Part shown: positions 19,473 to 29,996 of the stretch, piece after piece
Layout of the letters: each line of letters begins with the position of its first letter
Position numbering within the stretch: the first letter of the stretch is position 1
Assembly: GCF_002206625.1 (NCBI RefSeq)
Contig: NZ_NGUP01000001.1
Location: 434,001 to 498,000, forward strand
Direction of reading: 5' to 3'
DNA from: Polynucleobacter campilacus
GTDB lineage: Bacteria; Pseudomonadota; Gammaproteobacteria; Burkholderiales; Burkholderiaceae
DNA length: 64,000 bases
Position numbers and translations under genes: made by a program
The notes under the pieces: generated by a model
What the model was told of the DNA's origin: nothing
Databases searched by the model: none
What the model saw: the letters and a program-made list of their open reading frames with translations, nothing else

Positions 19473-21077
19473 TTACTTTTGCTCAAGCAAAAAGTTCACC
19501 AATAAGGGCACTGGACGACCGGTAGAACCCTTTGCAGCGCCACTCTTCCAGGCGGTGCCGGCAATATCTAAATGGGCCCACTTGTACTTCTCAGTAAAGC
19601 GCGACAAGAAGCAAGCTGCAGTAACGCTACCAGCCGGGCGACCTCCAATATTGGCAACATCAGCGAAGTTAGATTTGAGCTGCTCATGATAGGCAGTATC
19701 TAAAGGCATACGCCATACAGTATCTAAAGAGGTCTTGCCTGCTTTAGTCAAAGCATTGACTAAAGCATCATCATCTGAAAATAATCCACTATGCACATGA
19801 CCCAAGGCAATGACACATGCCCCCGTTAAGGTTGCAATATCAATGACTGCTTTAGGCTTGAAGCGCTCTACATAAGTGAGTGCATCACACAGAATTAAGC
19901 GGCCTTCAGCATCAGTGTTCAGAATCTCAATGGTTTGACCAGACATGCTTTTGACAATATCGCCTGGGCGAGTTGCTTGGCCTGATGGCATATTTTCACA
20001 GGTGGGGATTACGCCAATCACATTCTGATTGAGCTTCATCAAACCAGCCGCATACAAAGTACCTATTACCGAAGCAGCGCCACACATATCGTATTTCATC
20101 TCATCCATGGCTTCACCAGGCTTTAATGAAATGCCACCCGTATCAAACGTAATACCTTTACCAACTAAAACAATCGGCGCATCACCCGTTTTGCCACCTT
20201 GATGACGCATGACAATAAATTGGGGTGGCGTTTCAGAACCTTGTGCAACGGATAAGAATGAACCCATACCCAAGGCTTCTATTTGTTTGCGGCCAAGCAC
20301 TTCAACTTTTAAGCCAACCTTCTTGCTAAGGCCTTGAGCAGTCTTAGCTAAGTAGCTTGGAGTACAGATATTGGGAGGAAGATTGCCTAAATCTTTTGCC
20401 AAATGCATTCCCTCAACCATCGCAAGGCCTTGCTCTACCGCAAGCTTAAGCTCTTTTGCGCAATGATTATTACCAGCAAACACTAAATGCTTAAAAGTAT
20501 CTGCTTTATCTTTTGCTTTAAATTTCATGGCAGGTTGACGCACACCGAAACGATAAGCTTGGTCGCCTGCATACTGGATTGTTAATCGCACTTCTTCAGC
20601 AATTAACTCTACTTTTTGTGCAAAGCTTGGTACAAACCACAGCGCATTTTCAATTGAACCGCCGCTTAATGCTTTCAATCCTGCGCGTACTACTTTAGAA
20701 AAGCTGGTCAAACTACGCTCGCTCGCGATATGTAAATCACCCAAACCTAGCAATAACACACGCTTTACCTTCACCCCGTTTGTAGCCCAAGATTTTTCAG
20801 CACGCAGAATACAGACAGCTGATTGCTTATCTTCAAGATCACCGAGTACATTGGCGTGGCTCAATGAACCGCCCAGCAGTTGGTCAAGCTCAGCCAAAAA
20901 TCCCGCCTTACTCTTGGCCCCTTTTGCACCGCCAAAATGATCAAAGTCAGCCTTGGAGTAGCCCAAAACTAAACAGTCAGAGCTTTGAGCCAGAAGGCTT
21001 TTAAGGCTGGAATTTAAGGCTTTTGGACTTTGGAGGTCGGCCTGGGGGAAAATCTTGCTACTAAATTGGATTGTCAT
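19473..21077 (-). CDS. pepA: Leucyl aminopeptidase
   Basis: M17 cytosolic metallo-aminopeptidase that removes N-terminal residues from peptides; E. coli PepA also binds DNA in Xer recombination. The 534 residues have an N-terminal macro-like domain and the C-terminal catalytic domain, with metal-ligand motifs [15 protein letters not shown] and the signature NTDAEGRL. The start is divergent from lptF, with 160 bp between the two, as in many proteobacteria. Confidence 0.95.
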   Translation of the reverse strand: MTIQFSSKIFPQADLQSPKALNSSLKSLLAQSSDCLVLGYSKADFDHFGGAKGAKSKAGFLAELDQLLGGSLSHANVLGDLEDKQSAVCILRAEKSWATNGVKVKRVLLLGLGDLHIASERSLTSFSKVVRAGLKALSGGSIENALWFVPSFAQKVELIAEEVRLTIQYAGDQAYRFGVRQPAMKFKAKDKADTFKHLVFAGNNHCAKELKLAVEQGLAMVEGMHLAKDLGNLPPNICTPSYLAKTAQGLSKKVGLKVEVLGRKQIEALGMGSFLSVAQGSETPPQFIVMRHQGGKTGDAPIVLVGKGITFDTGGISLKPGEAMDEMKYDMCGAASVIGTLYAAGLMKLNQNVIGVIPTCENMPSGQATRPGDIVKSMSGQTIEILNTDAEGRLILCDALTYVERFKPKAVIDIATLTGACVIALGHVHSGLFSDDDALVNALTKAGKTSLDTVWRMPLDTAYHEQLKSNFADVANIGGRPAGSVTAACFLSRFTEKYKWAHLDIAGTAWKSGAAKGSTGRPVPLLVNFLLEQK

Positions 21078-21237
21078 AATCTATTACGATGTGTTTAAGT
21101 CAAATCAAGTGTGTAGGAAATACTAAAACAGGTCTTTTATCCATTATCCTCCGACATGAGGTGAACTTCTTTTATCTGCACCAATATAAGCCCTTAAACC
21201 CCACTAATAACCCCAGAATCCAAATAAACCGCTTCGC

Positions 21238-22353
21238 ATGATTTTTCACCAAGCCCTCCGCCGCGAACTCAGCTATACGACTGGTGGGGTTTTTTTGGTC
21301 TTGGTGACCATCATGGTTACCACCTTGGTCATTCGAATTTTAGGTTTCGCCGCTAATGGCGCAGTCAACCCAGAGGATGCCGTAGTTTTAATTGCGCTAG
21401 CTACTCTTGGCTACCTAGCGGTCTTACTCACTGTCTCCCTATTTGTAGCCACTCTCATCGTCCTAGTTCGCTGGTACAAAGACTCAGAAATGATCGTGTG
21501 GTTTGCAAGCGGCTTAAGTATTACCAATTTAATTCGCCCCGTTCTGCAATTTGCAACCCCACTCATTATTATCATCGCCCTCTTAGCTCTTTTTATATGG
21601 CCTTGGGCAAATCGTGAATCCACGCTCATCAGTCAGCGCTTCCAGCAGCGTGATGACGTTTCCATGGTGAGTGCTGGACAATTCAAAGAATCTGCTAAAG
21701 CAGAGCGCGTGTTCTTTATCGAAGAACTAGATATCGATAAGGGCGAAGTAAAAAATATATTTGTTGCCGATTCCAAGAATGGCAAGCTCAGTGTTGCCGT
21801 CTCCTCAACCGGCTACATCCAAAACTCCGAAGGCGGGGAAAAGTCGATCGTGCTCAAAAAAGGGCGGCGCTATGAAGGCGAACCAACGCAGCCTGACTTT
21901 AGGATTTTAGAGTTTGAAGAGTACAGCACGAAAATTCGCAGTAAGGAGACTCTAGCTCCGGCCCCGCGTGATAGAGAAAAAACTATTCATGAATTAATGA
22001 ATGAGCCAAACCCAGCATTTATTAATCCTAGTAGAGCGGAACTGCTCTGGCGCATTGGCCTCCCACTCATGGCCCTTGGATTGGTACTAATTGCAATCCC
22101 GCTAGCCTACGTCAACCCACGCCTTGGTAATTACACTGCCATGCTGTATGCAGTCTTAATTTATTTAATCTATAGCAATCTACTCAACTTGACGCAGAAC
22201 TTTGTATCTCAAGGGAAGATCAGTGTATTTGTTGGCATTTGGCCTATCCATGTTTTGGCTTTTTTAATCGCTTTTGCCTTGATTCGAAATCGCATCAATC
22301 CATCATTGAAATGGTGGCGCCGCCAATTACCTAGTGTATTTTCAAGTAAATGA
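21238..22353 (+). CDS. lptF: LPS export permease LptF
   Basis: One of the two transmembrane subunits of the LptB2FG ABC transporter, which extracts lipopolysaccharide from the inner membrane. The 371-residue protein begins at the classic FHQALRRELSYTTGGVFLVL and has an N-terminal group of three membrane segments, a periplasmic beta-jellyroll region (about 130-265) and a C-terminal group of three. The stop overlaps the lptG start in ATGA. The window's other LPS genes (msbA and glycosyltransferases) lie separately. Confidence 0.95.
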   Translation: MIFHQALRRELSYTTGGVFLVLVTIMVTTLVIRILGFAANGAVNPEDAVVLIALATLGYLAVLLTVSLFVATLIVLVRWYKDSEMIVWFASGLSITNLIRPVLQFATPLIIIIALLALFIWPWANRESTLISQRFQQRDDVSMVSAGQFKESAKAERVFFIEELDIDKGEVKNIFVADSKNGKLSVAVSSTGYIQNSEGGEKSIVLKKGRRYEGEPTQPDFRILEFEEYSTKIRSKETLAPAPRDREKTIHELMNEPNPAFINPSRAELLWRIGLPLMALGLVLIAIPLAYVNPRLGNYTAMLYAVLIYLIYSNLLNLTQNFVSQGKISVFVGIWPIHVLAFLIAFALIRNRINPSLKWWRRQLPSVFSSK

Positions 22354-23504
22354 AACTGCTCTTTCCCTTTATCTATGAGCGGTATCTAGCCAAGCAAATT
22401 TATGTAGCGTTTGGTTTTATTTTGTTTGCCCTTGTAGCTCTGTTCTTATTTTTCGATATATTGAGCGAGCTTGGATCAGTCCAGGGTGGCTACACACTAT
22501 CTCTTGCACTACTGCATGTTCTCCTAAAAGCGCCTAGTCGAGTCTCAGAAATCATTCCAATTGCCGGGCTGATTGGCAGTATTTATGTCTTTGCTATGCT
22601 CGCCAGCCAATCCGAATTTACGATCCTGCGTATCGCCGGTCTGGATGTAAAGCGTGGTCTGATCACTCTCACCAAAATCTCGCTGCCACTCGTGGCCCTC
22701 ACACTCATTACGAGTGAATGGGTCGGCCCCTATACCGAGGCTAAATCAGAGCAAATTCGCATGAAGGCCTTGGGTTCTAGTTACTCATCACAATTTAGAA
22801 CTGGTGTTTGGGTAAAAGATCGACTGCGTGATGAAGATGGCAGCGGTCCAGTGAGGCCCGGCGTGCGCTATGTCAACGTCGGCAAGGTTGATAAAGATAA
22901 TGTCATCAGCAATATTCGAATGTATGAGTTTGATGATACCTATCACCTTCTATCTATTAGAAGCGCTATCTCAGGTCAATTTGACGAAACTGGTATTTGG
23001 GTACTCAATGATGTTGTAGAAACTCGCTTCAAAGAAACTAAGCAATCCGATCCATTGAATGCTGTTTTTTCTGCACAGACATTCAGACACCCCATGGTAA
23101 TGCTGGAGTCTGAAGTGACGCCCAAAATTTTGAGCGTACTGCTGATTAATCCAGAAAAGATGTCCATCTTGAGTTTAGGTCGCTTTATCTCGCATCTTCG
23201 TGATAACAAACAAGATGCCCAGCGCCATACCATTGCGTTCTGGAAAAAAGTGATTTACCCCTTTACTATTTTTGTGATGCTCGCTTTAGCATTACCTTTT
23301 GCTTATTTAAAAGTGCGCGCTGGTAGTGTAGGCATTAAAGTTTTTGGCGGCATCATGCTGGGCATGAGTTTTCAGCTCTTTAACTCCTTATTTTCCAATG
23401 TCGGCTTATTAGGATCTTGGCCCGCTCTCATGACGGCTCTCACGCCACCCCTGCTTTACTTCCTCTTGGCTCTAACGGCATTACGCTGGGTATCTAAAGC
23501 TTAA
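22350..23504 (+). CDS. lptG: LPS export permease LptG
   Basis: Partner of LptF in LPS extraction. The 384 residues show the family start (YERYLAKQIYVAFGFILFALVALFLFFD), the SEIIPIAGLIG conserved segment, a periplasmic jellyroll and three final membrane helices ending LTALRWVSKA. It is translationally coupled to lptF by the ATGA overlap. No T-rich terminator is evident before cysB 62 bp downstream. Confidence 0.95.
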   Translation: MKLLFPFIYERYLAKQIYVAFGFILFALVALFLFFDILSELGSVQGGYTLSLALLHVLLKAPSRVSEIIPIAGLIGSIYVFAMLASQSEFTILRIAGLDVKRGLITLTKISLPLVALTLITSEWVGPYTEAKSEQIRMKALGSSYSSQFRTGVWVKDRLRDEDGSGPVRPGVRYVNVGKVDKDNVISNIRMYEFDDTYHLLSIRSAISGQFDETGIWVLNDVVETRFKETKQSDPLNAVFSAQTFRHPMVMLESEVTPKILSVLLINPEKMSILSLGRFISHLRDNKQDAQRHTIAFWKKVIYPFTIFVMLALALPFAYLKVRAGSVGIKVFGGIMLGMSFQLFNSLFSNVGLLGSWPALMTALTPPLLYFLLALTALRWVSKA

Positions 23505-23533
23505 TACCCAAAATTCATTTAGAATTTGATTCC

Positions 23534-23551
23534 TATATCTTTGTTGATATA
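23534..23551. repeat. Dyad upstream of cysB
   Basis: TATATC-TTTGTT-GATATA, flanked by ATTCC and GGAAT on the outer sides, lies 15-33 bp before the cysB start codon. It may be an autoregulatory site or promoter element. Only sequence symmetry supports it. Confidence 0.35.
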
Positions 23552-23566
23552 TAGCTAGGAATTTAT

Positions 23567-24508
23567 ATGAATCTCCATCAATTTCGCTTTGTGCGCGAAG
23601 CGGTTCGACAAAACTTTAATCTGACAACGGCTGCCAAGGCCCTCTTCACTTCTCAGCCAGGCGTATCCAAGGCGATTATTGAACTCGAAGATGAGTTGGG
23701 AGTAGAGATCTTTCGCCGTCACGGCAAACGCATTCGCTCTCTCACCGAGCCAGGTAAACGAATCTTGACCTCTATCGAGCGGATCTTAGATGAAGTCGAA
23801 ACCTTGAAACGTGTTGGTAAAGATTTTGCAAGTCAAGATCAAGGCAGCTTAGTCATTGCGACAACGCATACTCAAGCTCGCTATGCACTACCTAAAGTTC
23901 TCATGGAGTTTACAAAACGCTTCCCAAAGGTACGCGTCAGTATTGCGCAAGGTAATCCTGGGCAAATTGCTGAACTCCTCACTCATGATCGGGCTGATAT
24001 CGCGATTGCCACTGAAGGGATCGCCAATACACCTGGAGTCCTTGCTCTACCTGGGTATCAATGGCAACACGTGGTGATGGTGCCATTAAGTCACCCACTT
24101 CTAAATCAAGCCACGGTGACATTAGAAGAAATTGCAAAGTATCCGATCATTACATATGACAAAGCCTTTGCAGGCCGCAGCAAAATTGATGCCGCTTTTG
24201 CCCAAAGAAATATCACGCCAGATATTATTTTGGAAGCGATCGATGCCGACGTGATTAAAACTTATGTAGAAACTGGCATGGGTATTGGGATTGTTGCAGG
24301 TCATGCCTATGACCCTGATCGGGATCGCAACCTCAAGGTAATTTCAGCAAGTCATTTGTTTGGCAATAATGTTACCCATCTTGGCGTCAAACAAGGTGCT
24401 TATTTAAGGTCTTTTGTTTACACCTTTATTGAGCTCTTCTCGCCGACATTAACCAAGAAAATCGTTGAGCAAGCAATGAATAACGAATCTGATTCGTATG
24501 AGATTTAG
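23567..24508 (+). CDS. cysB: CysB-type LysR regulator of sulfur assimilation
   Basis: LysR-type regulator, 313 residues, of the CysB/Cbl subgroup: an N-terminal winged helix (MNLHQFRFVREAVRQNFNLTTAAKALFTSQPGVSKAI) followed by a co-inducer domain with the family segments TTHTQARYALP and TYDKAFAGRSKID. CysB proteins sense N-acetylserine/sulfide status and activate cysteine biosynthesis and sulfonate genes. No cys target gene is adjacent, which is common for this regulator in the group. Confidence 0.92.
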   Translation: MNLHQFRFVREAVRQNFNLTTAAKALFTSQPGVSKAIIELEDELGVEIFRRHGKRIRSLTEPGKRILTSIERILDEVETLKRVGKDFASQDQGSLVIATTHTQARYALPKVLMEFTKRFPKVRVSIAQGNPGQIAELLTHDRADIAIATEGIANTPGVLALPGYQWQHVVMVPLSHPLLNQATVTLEEIAKYPIITYDKAFAGRSKIDAAFAQRNITPDIILEAIDADVIKTYVETGMGIGIVAGHAYDPDRDRNLKVISASHLFGNNVTHLGVKQGAYLRSFVYTFIELFSPTLTKKIVEQAMNNESDSYEI

Positions 24509-24545
24509 AATTTAGTGGAACTCAAAGACAAAATCGTCATTTGAG

Positions 24546-24630
24546 TGGTGCCTCGGGGCGGACTCGAACCGCCACGCCTTGCGGCACCGGATTTTGAGTC
24601 CGGCACGTCTACCAATTCCATCACCGAGGC
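24546..24630 (-). tRNA. tRNA-Leu (anticodon CAA)
   Basis: An 85-nt class II tRNA on the minus strand. The acceptor arms GCCTCGG/CCGAGGC, encoded CCA tail, anticodon loop CTCAAAA (anticodon CAA), long variable arm (TGCCGCAAGGCG region) and T-loop GTTCGAGTC are all visible. It reads UUG leucine codons. It lies between cysB and yebC on the opposite strand. Confidence 0.97.
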
Positions 24631-24782
24631 AGGTGTTTGCAGTGGAAATTCTGCTAACTAGGATGCTTTATTACTGCTAAGACATGAGAGTGTAACAAAA
24701 AACGGCTCCCAATCCTCTATCTTTGGTCTAGAACCCTTTAAAATGAGGTCCTCTAGCCAAATTATTAAAAGGAATTACCCGT

Positions 24783-25502
24783 ATGGCCGGCCACTCGAAA
24801 TGGGCCAATATTCAGCACCGCAAAGGTCGTCAAGACGAAAAGCGCGGCAAGATTTGGACAAAACTCATTAAAGAAATTACTGTTGCTGCCAAATTAGGTG
24901 GTGGCGATGTTGCCACTAATCCTCGCTTGCGCTTAGCGATTGATAAAGCCAAAGACTCCAATATGCCCAACGATAATGTGCAAAGAGCTATTGCCCGTGG
25001 TACCGGCTCACTGGAAGGTGTGAACTACGAAGAGATTCGTTATGAAGGCTATGGAATGAATGGTGCTGCCATCATTGTCGATTGCTTAACCGATAATCGC
25101 ACTCGCACTGTTGCTGAAGTTCGCCATGCTTTCAATAAAAATGGTGGCAATATGGGCGCTGAAGGATCGGTTGCGTTTCTCTTCAAACATTGCGGCCAAA
25201 TGTTATTTGCACCAGGCACTAGTGAAGACCATTTGATGGAAGTCGCTTTAGATGCTGGCGCAGAAGATGTGATTACGCATGAAGACGGCTCACTTGAAGT
25301 GCTCTCACCAGTTCCTGATTTCTCAAAAGTACAAGACGCTATGAGTAAAGCGGGTCTCAAGCCTGAATTAGCTACTGTAGCAATGCGTCCCGAAACCGAG
25401 ATTACTCTCGAAGGTGATCAAGCAGAAAGTATGCAAAAACTATTAGACGCTCTTGAAAATCTGGATGATGTTCAAGAAGTATTTACAAACGCCGCTCTTT
25501 AA
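24783..25502 (+). CDS. yebC: YebC/TACO1 family regulator
   Basis: A 239-residue protein of the YebC/PmpR/TACO1 family beginning [28 protein letters not shown]. Members act as transcription regulators or as translation factors relieving ribosome stalling at proline runs. Length and motifs are standard ([26 protein letters not shown]). An AAAAGGAAT Shine-Dalgarno precedes the ATG. It heads the housekeeping run to rng. Confidence 0.95.
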   Translation: MAGHSKWANIQHRKGRQDEKRGKIWTKLIKEITVAAKLGGGDVATNPRLRLAIDKAKDSNMPNDNVQRAIARGTGSLEGVNYEEIRYEGYGMNGAAIIVDCLTDNRTRTVAEVRHAFNKNGGNMGAEGSVAFLFKHCGQMLFAPGTSEDHLMEVALDAGAEDVITHEDGSLEVLSPVPDFSKVQDAMSKAGLKPELATVAMRPETEITLEGDQAESMQKLLDALENLDDVQEVFTNAAL

Positions 25503-25520
25503 ATAGAACTTTTACTCACT

Positions 25521-26798
25521 ATGAAAATTCTTCTCATTGGATCTGGTGGACGCGAACATGCTCTAGCGTGGAAGCTTGCCCAATCACCTCAAGTACAAAC
25601 CGTCTATGTAGCGCCGGGTAATGGCGGCACTGCTACCGCCAAACAAACTGGTGCTGGTATTGAGAACTTACCAATTACAGGCTTACAAGAACTGGCAGAC
25701 TTTGCCAAGCGTGAGAAGATTCATCTCACTGTAGTTGGACCAGAAGCGCCCTTAGCCGCCGGTATTGTGGATGTCTTTCGCAGTAACGGTTTACGTATTT
25801 TTGGTCCAACGCAATTAGCAGCGCAACTAGAGTCCTCTAAGGATTTTTCTAAAGCGTTTATGAAGCGTCATGGTATTCCGACGGCTGATTACCGAACATT
25901 TAGTAGTGCCCTTGAGGCACATGCCTATATTGATGCCAAAGGTGCACCGATTGTGATTAAGGCTGATGGGCTTGCCGCTGGTAAAGGTGTTGTTGTTGCC
26001 ATGAACTTAGAGGAAGCACATGGAGCAGTAGATATGATGCTAGCTGATAACAAATTAGGTAATGCGGGTGCACGTGTTGTGATTGAAGAATTCCTGACTG
26101 GTGAAGAAGCCAGTTTTATTGTGCTCGTTGATGGCAAGAATGTTCTCGCACTAGCAACTAGCCAAGATCACAAACGCTTGCTTGATGCTGACCAGGGACC
26201 TAATACTGGCGGGATGGGTGCTTACTCCCCCGCTCCCGTTGTTACACCAGAAATCCATGCACGTGCTTTGCGTGAAGTCATCATGCCAACAGTCAAAGGT
26301 ATGGAAGCAGATGGCATTCCCTATACGGGTTTCTTGTATGCTGGCTTAATGATTGCACCAAATGGCAAGATCAAAACCTTAGAGTTCAATTGCCGCATGG
26401 GCGACCCAGAAACACAGCCGATCATGGCTCGCCTGCGCAGTGATCTAGTAAATGCCTTAGATCATGCTGTTGATGGCAAGCTCAATGAGGTAGATCTAGA
26501 GTGGGATCGTCGGACGGCCTTAGGGGTGGTGCTAGCAGCTCATAACTATCCAGATACCCCACGCAATGGCGATGTCATTAGCGGCATTCCGACTGATACT
26601 GAAGATCAGATTACTTTCCATGCAGGTACTAAATTGGAAGATGGCAAGATACTCACATCGGGTGGTAGGGTATTGTGCGTAGTAGGCCTTGCGGATACTG
26701 TTCGTGGTGCGCAACAAAAAGCCTATGATGTCATTGATCAGATTCAGTTTGATGGCATGCAATATCGTAAAGATATTGGTTATCGCGCAATCAAGTAA
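25521..26798 (+). CDS. purD: Phosphoribosylamine--glycine ligase
   Basis: GARS enzyme, an ATP-grasp ligase that joins phosphoribosylamine and glycine in the second step of purine synthesis. The 425 residues are full length, with the N-terminal MKILLIGSGGREHALAWKL signature, GPEAPLAAGIVD, the ATP-grasp core (IVIKADGLAAGKGV) and NCRMGDPETQP. It follows yebC by 18 bp and precedes hemF by 14 bp. Confidence 0.97.
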   Translation: MKILLIGSGGREHALAWKLAQSPQVQTVYVAPGNGGTATAKQTGAGIENLPITGLQELADFAKREKIHLTVVGPEAPLAAGIVDVFRSNGLRIFGPTQLAAQLESSKDFSKAFMKRHGIPTADYRTFSSALEAHAYIDAKGAPIVIKADGLAAGKGVVVAMNLEEAHGAVDMMLADNKLGNAGARVVIEEFLTGEEASFIVLVDGKNVLALATSQDHKRLLDADQGPNTGGMGAYSPAPVVTPEIHARALREVIMPTVKGMEADGIPYTGFLYAGLMIAPNGKIKTLEFNCRMGDPETQPIMARLRSDLVNALDHAVDGKLNEVDLEWDRRTALGVVLAAHNYPDTPRNGDVISGIPTDTEDQITFHAGTKLEDGKILTSGGRVLCVVGLADTVRGAQQKAYDVIDQIQFDGMQYRKDIGYRAIK

Positions 26799-26812
26799 AT
26801 AGGTAGACTCAC

Positions 26813-27745
26813 TTGACAACACAACACACCCAAATTGACATAACAGCACTAAGAGATTATTTCTTAGGCTTGCAAGATCGTATTACGAGTGCAGTTAGTG
26901 CTCTTGATGGTAAAGCCTTTGTTGCTGATGAGTGGCATAAACCTGAAGACAGCAAACTCAAGGGCTATGGTCGCACTTGCACTTTAGATGGCGGCAACAT
27001 CTTAGAAAAAGGTGGCGTGGGTTTCTCGCATGTCCGTGGCGATCAAATGCCGCCTTCCGCTTCCCATCATCGCCCTGAAATGGCCGGCCGCAGCTTTGAA
27101 GCATTAGGCATGTCATTGGTATTTCATCCAAATAACCCCAAGGCTCCTACTACTCATATGAATGTTCGCTGCTTCATTGCGCAAGCTGCAGATAAAGAGC
27201 CAGTTTGGTGGTTTGGTGGGGGCTTTGATCTCACTCCTTATTACGGTGTCGACGAAGACTGTAAACACTTTCATCAAACCGCTAAAGATGCTCTAGACCC
27301 ATTCGGTGAGGAGCTCTACCCTCGCTTTAAAAAATGGTGTGACGAATATTTTTATTTAAAACATCGTGATGAGCCCCGTGGTATTGGCGGAGTATTCTTT
27401 GATGACTTTAATGAGCTAGGCTTTGAGCAGAGTTTTGCAATGACCCGTGCAGTGGGTGATGCTTTTATCAATGCCTATCTGCCGATCTTAAAACGCCGCT
27501 ATCAAGACCCTTTCACACCGGAAGAAAAATCTTTTCAAGAATATCGTCGTGGTCGTTACGTGGAATACAACCTGATCTTTGACCGGGGCACTATCTTTGG
27601 ACTGCACTCTGGCGGAAGAACAGAATCAATCCTCATGTCGATGCCCCCAGTGGTGCAGTGGTGGTACAACTGGCAGCCTAAGCCAGGCACGCCCGAGGCT
27701 AAGCTCTATGACTATTACCTCAAACCACGCGATTGGTTAGCTTGA
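26813..27745 (+). CDS. hemF: Oxygen-dependent coproporphyrinogen III oxidase
   Basis: Aerobic haem-pathway enzyme that converts coproporphyrinogen III to protoporphyrinogen IX. The 310 residues include ARGGVGFSH-like [25 protein letters not shown] and the C-terminal [12 protein letters not shown]. The start is a TTG at 26813: an in-frame stop lies three codons upstream and the next Met is at residue 78, well inside conserved sequence, so the TTG is well supported. It overlaps the nadD start. Confidence 0.95.
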   Translation: MTTQHTQIDITALRDYFLGLQDRITSAVSALDGKAFVADEWHKPEDSKLKGYGRTCTLDGGNILEKGGVGFSHVRGDQMPPSASHHRPEMAGRSFEALGMSLVFHPNNPKAPTTHMNVRCFIAQAADKEPVWWFGGGFDLTPYYGVDEDCKHFHQTAKDALDPFGEELYPRFKKWCDEYFYLKHRDEPRGIGGVFFDDFNELGFEQSFAMTRAVGDAFINAYLPILKRRYQDPFTPEEKSFQEYRRGRYVEYNLIFDRGTIFGLHSGGRTESILMSMPPVVQWWYNWQPKPGTPEAKLYDYYLKPRDWLA

Positions 27746-28431
27746 GCAGCATTCAGAAAATTGGCATTCTGGGTGGAACTTTTGATCCGCCGCATATTGG
27801 CCACTTAAAGCTAGCAAGTCATTTTGCAAAGATATTGCAATTAGATCAATTACTTCTCATACCTAGCGGTGAGCCTTGGCAAAAAGGTGCCGATATCACT
27901 CCTGCAGAAATTCGTTTTCAGTTGACGGAAGGGGCAGGTATAGATTTAGCTAGAGCGTTCTTGTATCTAAAAATTCCAACCCAAATTGGAGTTGATCGAA
28001 TTGAAATTGAACGAGCAGGTCCAAGCTATAGCATTGATACTGCCAAGTCCCTCAGAGAGCGCTTTGGCCCTAAGGCCAGTCTAACTTGGCTAACAGGTGC
28101 AGACTCCCTAATTCATCTTCCAAGCTGGAATTCTTGGCGTGATTTATTTAAATACATGAACTTTGCAGTTGCGAGTCGGCCGCACTGCGATCTAGATACT
28201 GAGATGAGCCCTGAAATCAAGGAAATATTGAAAGTACGCCAAGTATTTGATCCAGCAGCGCTGATCAATGAGCCATCTGGCCTCATCTATGTAGATGAAA
28301 GCTTGTCAGTCGATCTCTCCTCTACTGATCTGCGCAATCGCCTCAAAACACCTGCTCACGACCAGATTGCTTCAGAGCAAATCCCCACTCATACCTTAGA
28401 AATCATTACAAAGCTGGGCTTGTATCAGTAA
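27742..28431 (+). CDS. nadD: Nicotinate-nucleotide adenylyltransferase
   Basis: Adenylates nicotinate mononucleotide in NAD synthesis. The nucleotidyltransferase signature [12 protein letters not shown] is near the N-terminus and SSTDLRNRL near the C-terminus, in 229 residues. The likely start is the TTG at 27742, whose last two bases begin the hemF TGA stop (TTGA overlap). A TTG three codons earlier is an alternative. Coupled translation with hemF is likely. Confidence 0.93.
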   Translation: MSSIQKIGILGGTFDPPHIGHLKLASHFAKILQLDQLLLIPSGEPWQKGADITPAEIRFQLTEGAGIDLARAFLYLKIPTQIGVDRIEIERAGPSYSIDTAKSLRERFGPKASLTWLTGADSLIHLPSWNSWRDLFKYMNFAVASRPHCDLDTEMSPEIKEILKVRQVFDPAALINEPSGLIYVDESLSVDLSSTDLRNRLKTPAHDQIASEQIPTHTLEIITKLGLYQ

Positions 28432-28477
28432 TCAAGCTAAGATCACCCTAAATACTAAAAAATATCATTGAGAAACC

Positions 28478-28870
28478 ATGGACTTACGTAAATTACAACG
28501 CGTCATTATTGATGCCCTAGAAGATGTTAAAGCGCAAGATATACGCGTATACGACACCACTAAACTCAGTGAGCTATTTGATCGCGTGATCATTGCCACT
28601 GGTTCAAGTAATCGTCAAACACGATCACTTGCAATGTCTGTTAAAGAAGATGTCAATGCTAAAGGTGGTGAAGTGATCTCCATCGAAGGGCTAGAAACTG
28701 GTGAATGGGTATTGGTAGATTGCGGCGATATCGTTGTTCATATCCTGCAACCGATGCTGCGTTCTTACTACCAACTAGAAGGCATGTGGGGTGCAAAACC
28801 TGTACGCGTTAAATTGGCTGGTAGTAAGGGGCTTGTAAAAGCCAGTGATTTAGAAGACGATGAAGAATAA
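28478..28870 (+). CDS. rsfS: Ribosomal silencing factor RsfS
   Basis: RsfS/Iojap family, 130 residues. It binds L14 of the 50S subunit and blocks subunit joining in starvation. Family blocks DALEDVKAQDI, SELFDRVIIATGSSNRQ and GLETGEWVLVDCGDIVVHIL are present. It follows nadD and precedes rlmH, the conserved nadD-rsfS-rlmH order. Confidence 0.95.
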   Translation: MDLRKLQRVIIDALEDVKAQDIRVYDTTKLSELFDRVIIATGSSNRQTRSLAMSVKEDVNAKGGEVISIEGLETGEWVLVDCGDIVVHILQPMLRSYYQLEGMWGAKPVRVKLAGSKGLVKASDLEDDEE

Positions 28871-28924
28871 GTTCGTCTCGCTTTTTTCCCTGCCCCATTC
28901 TTTGCCTGATTATTCGTCTTACTC

Positions 28925-29368
28925 ATGCGCTTAACCATCGTTTCAGTTGGTCATAAAATGCCCGATTGGGTTGCTACAGCAACCCAAGACTATGTCAAAC
29001 GCATGCCAGCGGACTGCAGTATTGAAATTAAAGAAATCAAACCTGATCTAACACCCGCCAAAGAAGCGATCAAGATTGCTGCTGCCATTCCAAAAGGCTC
29101 AAGAGTGATTGCCTTAGATGAACGCGGCAAAGATCAGACAACACAAAATCTAGCAACTCAACTGGCCTCATGGCGCCAAGAGGGCTTTGATATCACCTTT
29201 TTAATTGGTGGTGCTGATGGCCTAGACCCTAGACTGAAATCCAATGCGCAAGCAATGTGGCGACTCTCTAGCTTAACCCTACCACACGCCATGGCTAGAG
29301 TATTACTCGTTGAACAACTGTATCGCGCTTGGACTATCTTGCAGGGTCACCCCTACCATCGTGAGTAA
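28925..29368 (+). CDS. rlmH: 23S rRNA pseudouridine-1915 N3-methyltransferase
   Basis: SPOUT-fold methyltransferase that modifies pseudouridine 1915 in helix 69 of 23S rRNA. The 147-residue length is close to the 155 of E. coli RlmH. SAM-knot motifs [11 protein letters not shown] and the C-terminal [17 protein letters not shown] are conserved. maf begins 4 bp after its stop. Confidence 0.96.
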   Translation: MRLTIVSVGHKMPDWVATATQDYVKRMPADCSIEIKEIKPDLTPAKEAIKIAAAIPKGSRVIALDERGKDQTTQNLATQLASWRQEGFDITFLIGGADGLDPRLKSNAQAMWRLSSLTLPHAMARVLLVEQLYRAWTILQGHPYHRE

Positions 29369-29372
29369 TCCT

Positions 29373-29996
29373 ATGTACTCTTTCATCTATCTCGCCTCAC
29401 AAAGTCCACGACGCCAAGAGTTATTAAAACAAATGGGCATCCGCTATGAGATGTTAGCACCCAGCCCCGGTGAAGATAGTGAAAGCATTGAAACCCCCCT
29501 TCTTCATGAAAAAGCTCGCGCCTATGTTGAGCGCGTTACCTTAGCGAAAAGCACTGCTGCCTTGGCACGCTGGCAAAAAAGTGGTCTTACGTGGGCGCCG
29601 ATCTTATGCGCTGATACCACTGTGAGTATGCCCGGTAATAGTGAAGGTGAGATTTTAGGAAAGCCTACGGATGAAACTGACGCTGCCCGCATCTTAAATA
29701 TGCTCAGCGGCAAAACTCACGAAGTTCTGACCGCTATTGCCCTGACTATTGACCCAAGTCAGAAACCGCTTTGCTTGGTGCAGGTATCAAAGGTTCATTT
29801 TGCCAAGCTATCGCCAGAGCAGATAGCTGCTTATATTGCCAGCGGCGAGCCTTTCGGAAAAGCGGGTGCCTACGGTATTCAAGGGCTTGGGGGTGCTTTC
29901 ATCCCTTCGATTGAGGGGAGTTATAGCGGTATCATGGGATTACCCATTTTTGAAACTGCACAACTTCTAGAGCGCGCTCAGGTGACATGCCTATGA
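29373..29996 (+). CDS. maf: Maf-type nucleotide pyrophosphatase
   Basis: House-cleaning NTP pyrophosphatase of the Maf family, 207 residues, which hydrolyses dTTP/UTP or modified nucleotides. The ATG at 29373 puts the YLASQSPRRQELL signature right at the N-terminus as expected; an earlier in-frame ATG overlaps rlmH. CADTTV and EPFGKAGAYGIQG are present. The stop overlaps the rng start (ATGA). Confidence 0.93.
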   Translation: MYSFIYLASQSPRRQELLKQMGIRYEMLAPSPGEDSESIETPLLHEKARAYVERVTLAKSTAALARWQKSGLTWAPILCADTTVSMPGNSEGEILGKPTDETDAARILNMLSGKTHEVLTAIALTIDPSQKPLCLVQVSKVHFAKLSPEQIAAYIASGEPFGKAGAYGIQGLGGAFIPSIEGSYSGIMGLPIFETAQLLERAQVTCL

